A stretch of 45,629 nucleotides of DNA, taken from contig DDEI01000018.1 in assembly GCA_002336675.1 (NCBI GenBank), forward strand, positions 1-45,629. The letters are read 5' to 3'. The notes beneath the pieces are model-generated. The model made no database searches, was not told where the DNA came from, and saw only the letters and a program-made list of their open reading frames with translations. This document shows, one piece after another, positions 32,928-40,903 of this stretch (the stretch's first letter is position 1; every line of letters begins with the position of its first letter). This DNA is from Flavobacteriales bacterium UBA1958. Its GTDB lineage: Bacteria > Bacteroidota > Bacteroidia > Flavobacteriales_D > Sanyastnellaceae. A program made the position numbers and the translations under genes.

Positions 32928-33775
32928 TTTATTATCACTCTTTTAGAAGTCGTGTATTCATCGGTTTTCACCTTCATAATGTATACCCCTTTTGATAAAT
33001 TTGATAAATCTACCCTTTGGGATTGGCTTCTATCTGAATACTGTTGATTCCAAACTTGGATTCCCGTTGCACCAAAAACAATGATTTCTTCAATTCTAGA
33101 ATATGAATTTTCTACAGTGAAAATTCCTTCTGAAGGATTAGGGAATATTTTAAGTTCTACCAATTCGTCTTCTATTTCACTAAGGCTTACTAATATTTCA
33201 CATTCCTCAATAGTGGAAGGATACAAGACATCATCAAGTCTAATTTCAAATTGATTGGACGAATTATGATGATTAAAAGCTACGTAAACCTGCATTCCCT
33301 CGTAATCAAATAAATCAATTTCTCTGAATTGAAAAATATGTGCAGCTAAGACCTCAGTTAAAAGAGTGTCTGTAAAGTCCTCTGGATTATTTCCTGTAGA
33401 AGATAACAGGACAGAATAATTTTCTAGAAAATAGGAAGGGTCTACAGCTCCAATGTAAAATGACAAATCTTCATTTGGCTGAATATCTAACTGTGGCAGC
33501 ACTAAATAATTATCAGGATTTAATACCCCTTGGGCATTATCAAAAGAAGCACTAGTGAAATAACCCACACCTGTATTCCCCGGAACAGTAATTCCATTTT
33601 CATCAAGAACTTGATAAGAGACATCCCAATTATACCCATCCTGGTCCTCATCGATTAGTGACCAACACTCTGGCAACAAAGACAATTCAAAAGACTCTAA
33701 ATTAGTAGACTCATTTTGCCCTAAACTAAAAAAACATAACAGGAGCGATATAATAAGTAATTCTAATTTCATCAT
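32924..33775 (-). CDS. T9SS-secreted protein with choice-of-anchor J-like domain
   Basis: A 283-aa protein. A signal peptide (MMKLELLIISLLLCFFSLGQ) is followed by a beta-sandwich of about 170 residues resembling the choice-of-anchor J/cleaved-adhesin type: LPECWSLIDEDQDGYNWDV, NPDNYLVLPQLDIQPNEDLSFYIG and VAFNHHNSSNQFEIRLDDV. A type A T9SS sorting domain spans about 210-283 (LKIFPNPSEGIFTVEN, then GVYIMKVKTDEYTTSKRVIIN). It is exported across the outer membrane and either released or anchored. The exact ligand is unknown. A promoter TTG-N21-TACCTTCG lies upstream. Confidence 0.88.
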   Translation of the reverse strand: MMKLELLIISLLLCFFSLGQNESTNLESFELSLLPECWSLIDEDQDGYNWDVSYQVLDENGITVPGNTGVGYFTSASFDNAQGVLNPDNYLVLPQLDIQPNEDLSFYIGAVDPSYFLENYSVLLSSTGNNPEDFTDTLLTEVLAAHIFQFREIDLFDYEGMQVYVAFNHHNSSNQFEIRLDDVLYPSTIEECEILVSLSEIEDELVELKIFPNPSEGIFTVENSYSRIEEIIVFGATGIQVWNQQYSDRSQSQRVDLSNLSKGVYIMKVKTDEYTTSKRVIIN

Positions 33776-33789
33776 ATGTCTTTTTTTCG

Positions 33790-33821
33790 CGAAGGTATAG
33801 AATATCTAACTGTGAATACAA
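33790..33821 (-). promoter_or_regulatory. Promoter TTG-N21-TACCTTCG for the T9SS protein gene
   Basis: Minus-strand TTG (33819-33821) and TACCTTCG (33790-33797) are separated by 21 bases and end 14 bases before the start codon. The last TTG of the box is TCG here, as also at the MFS gene. Confidence 0.5.
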
Positions 33822-33843
33822 GGTGATGATTTAAAAAACACTA

Positions 33844-33885
33844 ACACTTGCAAATTTCACAGATATAACTATATTCGCAAAGTGT
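33844..33885. repeat. Inverted repeat upstream of susC, candidate operator
   Basis: ACACTTGC (33844-33851) is mirrored by GCAAAGTGT (33877-33885) with one extra A; the second arm also pairs with acact a few bases further on. It lies about 75 bases before susC, in the 184-base divergent interval, where a locus-specific activator or repressor would bind. Confidence 0.35.
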
Positions 33886-33959
33886 AATAAGTACACTATC
33901 TCTATTTTCACACGCTCAAACAATTAGTTTTCAAATAAAAAATGATATAAACTCTTTAA

Positions 33960-36900
33960 ATGAAACAGATTTATCTTTTACTCGTCCTGATGATTTTTTC
34001 CACAGTTCATGTCTTTGCTCAGAAAATAGACATCACTGGAACGGTTGTCTCCTCAGACGATAGTTCGCCTCTGCCTAGCGCCACCATTTATGAAAAAGGC
34101 ACGGCTAACACATCTATTACTAATGGTGATGGTACTTACAAAATAAGCGTAGAGAACAACGAATCAATTTTGGTTTTTTCTTTTTTAGGGTATGTGGAGC
34201 TAGAGTTCACTGTAGGAAACCAAACTTCTATAAATATCTCACTGAATCCTAACACTCAAGACCTAGACCAAGCTATAGTAATGGGATATGGAAATCAAAA
34301 AAGAAGTAAGATTTCTGGTTCTGTTTCTACTCTCGATTCTAAAGAGATTACGGCTATTCCTATTTTAAGAACAGAACAAGCACTGCAAGGAAGATCTGCC
34401 GGAGTACAAGTCACTCAGAACTCAGGACAACCAGGTAGTACACAGTCTATAAGAATAAGAGGTACAGGTTCTATAAATAATTCAGAACCTTTATTCGTGG
34501 TAGATGGAATACCAAGTTTCGGTATCGATTATTTAAATCCTGCGGATATAGAATCCATGACTATTCTTAAAGATGCTGCATCTGCTGCCATTTATGGAGC
34601 CAGAGGAGGTAATGGAGTAGTTCTAGTAACAACCAAAAAAGGAGCACCAAACCAACCTGCTCAGATTACTTATGACACTTATTATGGGATGCAGGAGCCT
34701 TGGAAGAAAGTAGCACTGTTAAACGCAGAAGAATATGCTATTATAATGAACGAAAGCAGAGCTTCTTCAGGACTTAATCCTGATCCAGCTTTAAGTAACC
34801 CTTCTATATTAGGAGAAGGAACAGACTGGCAAGAATCGATCTTTGAGAGAGCTCCAATGGTTAGTCACTCATTTAGCTTTTCTCGAGGTACAGAAAATTC
34901 TTCTACAGCATTAGGAGCAAGTTATTTTCTTCAAGATGGAATCGTAGGTGGCGAAAAGGGTAGATTCGAGAGATATACCTTTAGAGTAAATACTACTCAA
35001 ACAGGTGGACGAAAATTCAGATTAGGCCAAAACATCAATTACACAAATTTGAAAAGAAATGCTCTTGCAGAAAATAATGAGTTTTCTTCTCCTGTTCTTC
35101 GTGCATTAAATATGGACCCTGTAACTCCTGTCACCAGACCAAACGGAAATTATTCTTACACCAATTTTATAGACTCTGACATAGCCAACCCAGTAAATGC
35201 CATCGAAAACACATTCGACAACTACACCACAAATAGAATAGTCGCTAGTGCTTATGGAGAGTACGATATTTTAGAAAACCTAACTTTCAGATCTACATTT
35301 ACCTTTGATTTATCCTTAGGATCTCAGAACATCTTCTTTCCTGAATTTGATTTAGGTGTCGTTCCAAATGACCCAAACAGACCATCTTATGAGTGGAGAG
35401 AAACTAATTCATTAGTTCGAATCGAGAATAAGTTTAGTAACTGGCAATGGGAAAATGTAGCCACATACAACAAAGACTTCAAAACTGGAGATAAGCTTAC
35501 AGTAATAGCAGGATACTCCGCTCTAGCTAATAAATTCGAAAATCTTTCTGGTTCAAGGGATAGTTTAGCTACAAATAGTATTGACCAAGCATATCTGGAC
35601 AATTCCTTAAATTTTGCAGAACAATCTCCGCGTTCAGGTGGTGGCATTGGGGAGTCTACTTTCCTTTCTACTTTTATGAGAGCCACTTATGATTTAGGTG
35701 AACAGTTTTCTTTTGCGGGAACTATCAGAAGAGACGGTTCTTCTAGATTTGGGAAGAATAATAGATATGGTGTATTTCCTTCAATTTCTGCAGCCTGGAA
35801 TTTAACAGGAAAAGAATTTGTTAAATCAAGCGATAAAATAGACTTCTTAAAGTTAAGAGCAAGTTGGGGTCAAAATGGTAATGCAGATGGCATAGGAAAC
35901 TATGACTATACAGCGCTAGTTATAAATGGACTTAATTACACACTTGGAGGTGATCAGCAGCAGACCAACGGTGCAGGACCGATATTCACCTCTAACCCTG
36001 ATTTAAGATGGGAAACTGTTCAGCAAACGAATGTAGGAGTTGATGCAGATTTCTATAATGGTAAAGTTAATATGGTCTTAGATTACTTTATCAAGGACAC
36101 CAAAGATATGCTAGCTTCAGTGCCGATCCCCGGGGTAGTAGGTTTAGAGCCTTCTGCTACTAATGTAGCTTCTGCCAGAAATTCTGGAATAGAATTATAC
36201 TTAAACTATAGAAATAACGACAGAAAAGATTTTTCTTACGCTATAGGAGGAAATATTTCGTTCATTAAAAATGAAGTGACAGATTTAGGAGAAGGTGGAC
36301 AACCAATTTCTACTGGAACTGTATTCGGAGTTGGAGATTTTGTTTCGTATACTGAAATCGGAATGCCAATTGCATATTTCTATGGTTATAAAACTGATGG
36401 GATTTTCCAAACAGATGCAGAAGCCTTATCCAATACTGCACAGCCAGAAGCACAGGCGGGTGATGTAATCTTTTTAGACCAGAATGGCGACGGCGAAATC
36501 GATGGTGATGATAAAGTAATGATAGGTAACCCTCATCCAGATTTCACTTACGGATTTAACTTTGAAACTAAGTATAAAAAATTCGACTTAAGCCTATTCC
36601 TTCAAGGATCGAAAGGAAATGATTTATATAATGGAATCTTTAGATATGACTTAAACACGACCAACCTTCCGGTTTCTGCTCTAGAGAGATGGACGGGTGA
36701 AGGAAGTACAAATGAAAATCCAAGGATTTCTGTATCAGACCCAAATCAAAACAACAGGGTTTCTGATAGATTCGTAGAGGATGGGTCATACTTAAGAGTG
36801 AAAAACTTACAACTAGGATACACTCTTCCTAAATCTGTGATGGAAAAGATTAAAATCAGACAGATTCGAGTATATGTGGCTGTGCAAAACTTATTTACTT

Positions 36901-37022
36901 TTACGAAGTACAGCGGTTTAGATCCAGAAATCGGTTCTAGAGGTACATTAGAAATAGGAATAGATAGAGGGTTTTATCCGGCAGCCAGAATGTTCATGGG
37001 TGGATTAAACGTAACATTTTAA
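33960..37022 (+). CDS. SusC/RagA-family TonB-dependent outer membrane transporter
   Basis: A 1020-aa beta-barrel importer. Signal peptide MKQIYLLLVLMIFSTVHVFA; carboxypeptidase D-like N-terminal domain about 24-95 (ITGTVVSSDDSSPLPSATIY); a TonB-box-like LDQAIVMGYGNQKRSKISGS; plug domain with LQGRSAGVQVTQNSGQPGS, IRIRGTGSINNSEPLFVVDG and AASAAIYGARGGNGVVLVTT; then the barrel ending ARMFMGGLNVTF. A calcium-binding-like DQNGDGEIDGDD occurs late in the barrel. It imports oligosaccharides delivered by the partner SusD. It opens the four-gene glucan operon, with susD 11 bases downstream. No TonB-dependent transducer N-terminal extension (STN domain) is present, so no sigma/anti-sigma signalling. 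Confidence 0.97.
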   Translation: MKQIYLLLVLMIFSTVHVFAQKIDITGTVVSSDDSSPLPSATIYEKGTANTSITNGDGTYKISVENNESILVFSFLGYVELEFTVGNQTSINISLNPNTQDLDQAIVMGYGNQKRSKISGSVSTLDSKEITAIPILRTEQALQGRSAGVQVTQNSGQPGSTQSIRIRGTGSINNSEPLFVVDGIPSFGIDYLNPADIESMTILKDAASAAIYGARGGNGVVLVTTKKGAPNQPAQITYDTYYGMQEPWKKVALLNAEEYAIIMNESRASSGLNPDPALSNPSILGEGTDWQESIFERAPMVSHSFSFSRGTENSSTALGASYFLQDGIVGGEKGRFERYTFRVNTTQTGGRKFRLGQNINYTNLKRNALAENNEFSSPVLRALNMDPVTPVTRPNGNYSYTNFIDSDIANPVNAIENTFDNYTTNRIVASAYGEYDILENLTFRSTFTFDLSLGSQNIFFPEFDLGVVPNDPNRPSYEWRETNSLVRIENKFSNWQWENVATYNKDFKTGDKLTVIAGYSALANKFENLSGSRDSLATNSIDQAYLDNSLNFAEQSPRSGGGIGESTFLSTFMRATYDLGEQFSFAGTIRRDGSSRFGKNNRYGVFPSISAAWNLTGKEFVKSSDKIDFLKLRASWGQNGNADGIGNYDYTALVINGLNYTLGGDQQQTNGAGPIFTSNPDLRWETVQQTNVGVDADFYNGKVNMVLDYFIKDTKDMLASVPIPGVVGLEPSATNVASARNSGIELYLNYRNNDRKDFSYAIGGNISFIKNEVTDLGEGGQPISTGTVFGVGDFVSYTEIGMPIAYFYGYKTDGIFQTDAEALSNTAQPEAQAGDVIFLDQNGDGEIDGDDKVMIGNPHPDFTYGFNFETKYKKFDLSLFLQGSKGNDLYNGIFRYDLNTTNLPVSALERWTGEGSTNENPRISVSDPNQNNRVSDRFVEDGSYLRVKNLQLGYTLPKSVMEKIKIRQIRVYVAVQNLFTFTKYSGLDPEIGSRGTLEIGIDRGFYPAARMFMGGLNVTF

Positions 37023-37033
37023 TTAGAAAGAAA

Positions 37034-38557
37034 ATGAATAAATTAGCAACCATACTAGCACTAATGAGTCTTTTTATCTTCTCTACGTGCTCCAAAGAAT
37101 TTTTAGAAGTAGAGCCGCTAGTAGGATCTACAGAGGTGAATTATTACCAAACTGGAGATGATGCAGAATCAGCCATAATAGCGTGCTACAATCCTCTTCA
37201 ACAAGAGGTCTCTCCAATCCAAGGGTCAGGCCAACTCGCTCCTCACTTTAGATGGTATTTTGGTGACATCTGTTCCGATGATTCTGAAAAAGGTGGGTCT
37301 GGAGATGGAGATGAACCAGAGTTACTTCAATTTGAAAAATTCAATGGCTCTGCCAATTCTAAACTCGTTCTAGCCGAATGGCAGATAGCTTACAAAGGAA
37401 TAGCATATTGCAACATCGCTTTAGACAAGATTCCAGAAATAGATATGGATGAAGATGATAAAAGTAGATTTCTGGCAGAGGCTAAATTTATAAGAGCTTA
37501 TAATTATTACACTCTTGTTACTATGTTTGGAGATGTTCCTTTAATTACTGAGGCTCTTTCACCAAGTGAATATCAGCAGCCAAGAACTTCTGCCAGTCAA
37601 ATCTGGAATTTAATAGAAACAGACTTAACAGAAGCTAGAAACGATTTACCTAGAAGAAGCAGCATCTCTGTTTCTGAACTAGGAAGAGCTACATGGGGTG
37701 CAGCTACATCGCTATTAGCAAAAGCTTATGCTTACCAAAACCAATGGGGACTAACCCATGATATGGCTGGAGAAGTGGTTATTTCTAATGAATACTTTTT
37801 AGATCCAAATTTCAGTAACATTTTCACTTTAGCTGGAGAAAATGGATCAGGTTCAATTTTTGAAATTCAGTACATGAATGCTTCTGGAGGAAATTGGGGT
37901 AATCAATTAGAAGGAACTTTTACAAATGTTTTTCAAAGAGCTAGAGGTAACTTTAACGGTTTTGGATTTAATATCCCTACAGAAAATTTGGTTTCAGAGT
38001 ATGAAAACAATGACCCAAGGCTTAGCTTATCAATATTTAGAGAAGGTGACGTTATGGGGGATAGAGGGGTCTTCACATTAGAGGCTACAGGTTTTCCTTA
38101 CGATTATTACAACAGAAAATATTTTTCTAACAATGCGGACGAAGCTCCTTTTGGAGATGGAGCACCAAACGGCCCCTCTAATGATAGGGTAATTCGATTG
38201 GCAGATGTAATGTTGTTGTACGCTGAAGCTTCTTGGCATATCGGTAACGAAACAACCACCAGAAACATGCTAAACTTAGTGAGAGAAAGAGCTAGAGGTG
38301 GAAACAATTCTGTGCTTGGAGACATTAATGGTCAGGTAACTGGAAATGCTCTTCTAGATAGAGTTTATCATGAAAGAAGAGTAGAATTAGCCATGGAAGG
38401 ACATAGATTCTTCGATTTAGTGAGACAAGGCAGAGCTGGTGAAGTTTTAAGAGCTCAAGGTTTAAACTTTGTAGATGGAGTTCATGAACTATTCCCTGTA
38501 CCTACTGCAGAAATTACTCTTTCAGGTGGACAGATTACTCAAAATCCTGGATATTAA
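37034..38557 (+). CDS. SusD/RagB-family glycan-binding lipoprotein
   Basis: A 507-aa surface lipoprotein. The signal ends IFSTC with the lipidated Cys about residue 19. Tetratricopeptide-like helices follow: FIRAYNYYTLVTMFGDVPLI and the C-terminal RVYHERRVELAMEGHRFFDLVR and NFVDGVHELFPVPTAEI are the SusD signature blocks. It caps the SusC barrel and captures oligosaccharides. Length is typical. Confidence 0.97.
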   Translation: MNKLATILALMSLFIFSTCSKEFLEVEPLVGSTEVNYYQTGDDAESAIIACYNPLQQEVSPIQGSGQLAPHFRWYFGDICSDDSEKGGSGDGDEPELLQFEKFNGSANSKLVLAEWQIAYKGIAYCNIALDKIPEIDMDEDDKSRFLAEAKFIRAYNYYTLVTMFGDVPLITEALSPSEYQQPRTSASQIWNLIETDLTEARNDLPRRSSISVSELGRATWGAATSLLAKAYAYQNQWGLTHDMAGEVVISNEYFLDPNFSNIFTLAGENGSGSIFEIQYMNASGGNWGNQLEGTFTNVFQRARGNFNGFGFNIPTENLVSEYENNDPRLSLSIFREGDVMGDRGVFTLEATGFPYDYYNRKYFSNNADEAPFGDGAPNGPSNDRVIRLADVMLLYAEASWHIGNETTTRNMLNLVRERARGGNNSVLGDINGQVTGNALLDRVYHERRVELAMEGHRFFDLVRQGRAGEVLRAQGLNFVDGVHELFPVPTAEITLSGGQITQNPGY

Positions 38558-38568
38558 AATATAAGAAT

Positions 38569-39390
38569 ATGAAGAATATAATTACGAAATCCTTGTTTGT
38601 TGGACTGATTATTACAAGCTCTACATTCTCATGCACACCATACGAGAAAGAAGGTATAGACTTACCGGAGGCTCCATCTGCTTCATTTAGCTGGGATTAC
38701 TTACCAGGAGATGAAAATAGAGTGGTTTTTCAGAGTAATTCTGAGGACAGCTTTATCCATTTTTGGAATTTCGGTAATGGTCAAACATCTACTCAAACTA
38801 CAGATACTATTTTCTATCCTCAAGCAGGAGAGTATGAGGTTACCTATTCAGTTTCCAACGCGGGAGGAATGGGCACTGCTAAGGATGACATCAACATTGA
38901 CCTTACTGTAGAACTTCCATGTGAAGGCACGTTAGCACTATTGACTGGATGTGCAGAAGGTAAAACCTGGAAACTTTCACAAGTAGCAGGTGCTATTTCT
39001 GTGGGACCAGACCCCTATTCTGTAGAGTGGTATGCCTCTCCAGCTTCTGGTTTAGTGCCTGAACAATATGCTGACGAATATCAATTTTCTGAAGCCGGTG
39101 GTTTTTCTTACCTCAACTATGGATGTACTATTAACCCATGGGAAGGCTATATATGCAATGCTCTAGAAGTTCCCACCGATTTAACCTATTTACTTAATCC
39201 AGGAACCGGAACGTCTGGTGAAGATCAGATTATTCTTCAGAACTGTTGGTTTATGGGAGTTTGGGATTCGGGACCTGTTTACGATATAGTCGAACTTACA
39301 GAAACTTCACTTATAATTCATGGTGCAGTTCAAACTGGTGAATGCTCAACAGGAGAAGGGTTTTTCACGCTTTCATTTGTAGCGCAATAA
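38569..39390 (+). CDS. PKD-domain surface glycan-binding lipoprotein (SusE/F position)
   Basis: A 273-aa lipoprotein. The signal peptide ends TSSTFSC with the Cys about residue 22. Residues about 35-110 form a PKD fold (FIHFWNFGNGQTSTQTTDTIFYPQAGEYEVTYSVSN). The C-terminal 155 residues (CEGTLALLTGCAEGKTWKLS to STGEGFFTLSFVAQ) are Trp- and aromatic-rich with six Cys and are of a kind seen only after SusD in Bacteroidota glycan loci. The aromatic residues (DPYSVEWYASP, NCWFMGVWDSGPVYD) could stack on sugars. By position it is the SGBP-B of the locus; no enzyme motif is present. Confidence 0.8.
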   Translation: MKNIITKSLFVGLIITSSTFSCTPYEKEGIDLPEAPSASFSWDYLPGDENRVVFQSNSEDSFIHFWNFGNGQTSTQTTDTIFYPQAGEYEVTYSVSNAGGMGTAKDDINIDLTVELPCEGTLALLTGCAEGKTWKLSQVAGAISVGPDPYSVEWYASPASGLVPEQYADEYQFSEAGGFSYLNYGCTINPWEGYICNALEVPTDLTYLLNPGTGTSGEDQIILQNCWFMGVWDSGPVYDIVELTETSLIIHGAVQTGECSTGEGFFTLSFVAQ

Positions 39391-39399
39391 TTTAAATAT

Positions 39400-40584
39400 A
39401 TGAAAATTGTTCAATACATAATTTATACCTTTATAGGAGTTTCATTGTCGTGTTCTGGATGCAAAGAAGAAGAGGAACCTGAAATCGCTCCAGAAATCAA
39501 GTTCGAAAGCGATAAAGCAGCTTTTGAAAGTGAAAGCACTCCTACCCTAGAGTTTAAAGTGAAACTTGACAAAGCCGGAACCAAGACTATCACAGTAGAT
39601 TATGAAACAGTACCGGTAAGTGCTGAAGAGGATTTAGACTACCTTCCTGAAGAAGGAACACTTACGTTCTCTCCTGGCCAAACCACTAAATCTATCACGG
39701 TTCAATTGGTTATAGACGAGTTCTTAGAAGGAGACGAAACATTTAAATTAGTTCTATCCAACCCTATTAATTCTTTCCTAAAAGACAACGTCCAAGAAGC
39801 ATTAGGAACAATTAGAAATGACGATACAGATTTAGAAATAAATGACAATGGCTTTATGTCGGCTGACTCATACCCAGGCATGAATCTAGTATGGTCAGAT
39901 GAATTTAATAGTGAATCTATAGACCCAAATAATTGGACCTATGACATTGGAAATAACGGATGGGGCAACCAAGAATTACAGAACTATACTGCGAACAGTG
40001 ATAACTCCTACACCTCAAATGAAAAATTAGTGGTTACGGCCTTAGAAAATTCACCCGGGCAATACACCTCTGCCAGACTTAAGTCTATAGATCTACAAGA
40101 ATATCAATATGGAAGAATCGACATAAGAGCTAAACTTCCTGTAGATGCCGGTCTATGGCCTGCTATATGGATGTTAGGTGCTAACTTCCCAGAAGTAGGA
40201 TGGCCCGCATGCGGCGAAATCGATATTATGGAATTAGTAGGGAGTAACCCTAGAAGAATTCACGGAACAGTACACTGGGGACCAAACAACGGAGGCCATC
40301 AATATACTGGCCAAGGGATTTCCCTACCCTTTCCTGAAACTTTTGCGGATGAATTCCATGTATTCAGTATACTTTGGGAAGAAAATAGCATTCAATGGCT
40401 GTTAGATGATGAGGTATACTATAGCATAACTCCCTCTAACATGAATGGACAAAATTATCCATTTAATCAACCATTCTTCTTCATTATAAATGTAGCAGTC
40501 GGTGGGCAATGGCCAGGAAATCCTTCTGAACAAACAACATTCCCTGAATTTATGGCAGTAGATTATGTTAGAGTATTTCAATAG
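39400..40584 (+). CDS. GH16 beta-glucanase lipoprotein (laminarinase-type) with Calx-beta domain
   Basis: A 394-aa endo-glucanase. An N-terminal lipoprotein signal (VSLSCSGC) is followed by an acidic linker and a Calx-beta-like domain about 33-130 (LDYLPEEGTLTFSPGQTTKSI, then FLEGDETFKLVLSNP). The GH16 domain begins LVWSDEFNSESIDPNNWTYD and includes YTSARLKS and DAGLWPAIWMLG. The catalytic signature GEIDIMELVG has Glu273 (nucleophile), Asp275 and Glu278 (acid/base); the extra Met between Asp and Glu marks laminarinases and related beta-bulge subfamilies. It cuts beta-1,3 or mixed-linkage glucan at the cell surface. It is the last gene of the susCD operon, ahead of a terminator. Confidence 0.93.
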   Translation: MKIVQYIIYTFIGVSLSCSGCKEEEEPEIAPEIKFESDKAAFESESTPTLEFKVKLDKAGTKTITVDYETVPVSAEEDLDYLPEEGTLTFSPGQTTKSITVQLVIDEFLEGDETFKLVLSNPINSFLKDNVQEALGTIRNDDTDLEINDNGFMSADSYPGMNLVWSDEFNSESIDPNNWTYDIGNNGWGNQELQNYTANSDNSYTSNEKLVVTALENSPGQYTSARLKSIDLQEYQYGRIDIRAKLPVDAGLWPAIWMLGANFPEVGWPACGEIDIMELVGSNPRRIHGTVHWGPNNGGHQYTGQGISLPFPETFADEFHVFSILWEENSIQWLLDDEVYYSITPSNMNGQNYPFNQPFFFIINVAVGGQWPGNPSEQTTFPEFMAVDYVRVFQ

Positions 40585-40607
40585 ACTTAAACCACTCAAA
40601 AAAAATA

Positions 40608-40634
40608 AAAAGCCTCATTTAGAGGCTTTTTTTT
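40608..40634 (+). terminator. Terminator of the susC-susD-SGBP-GH16 operon
   Basis: aaaagcctc pairs with gaggctttt around a 5-base loop, followed by a run of T. Confidence 0.92.
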
Positions 40635-40845
40635 GTGTAAAGTAGTTCCCTCAAATAAGTACGAAAGGATCAGTAATGGATTAAAGAAGATCTTCTAAAT
40701 CCATATACATCACCCGTGAAGTTATCTTAAGACATTAGTAATATTTTTCCCATTAATAACCCCGAGAATTTATTCTTTAAAGAATCTAGAAGAGTATTAG
40801 AAAACCTATAAGACTAATATGGGAAAAATATGGTTAAAGGACTAT

Positions 40846-40874
40846 AAAAAAAGCCTCTCTGATTAAAGAGAGGC
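40846..40874 (-). terminator. Terminator of the GH3 gene
   Basis: On the minus strand gcctctct pairs with agagaggc around a 6-base loop, followed by seven T. It faces the terminator at 40608-40634. Confidence 0.9.
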
Positions 40875-40903
40875 CATTGAAATTATCTTAAATATAAATA
40901 CTG

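Larger units (their letters stand above)
40585..40903. other. Convergent intergenic region with two facing terminators
   Basis: 319 bases between the plus-strand susC-GH16 operon and the minus-strand GH3 group. Apart from the two terminators listed separately, I see only AT-rich sequence and a short gaatttattctttaaagaatc-like symmetry near 40768; no gene. Confidence 0.7.
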
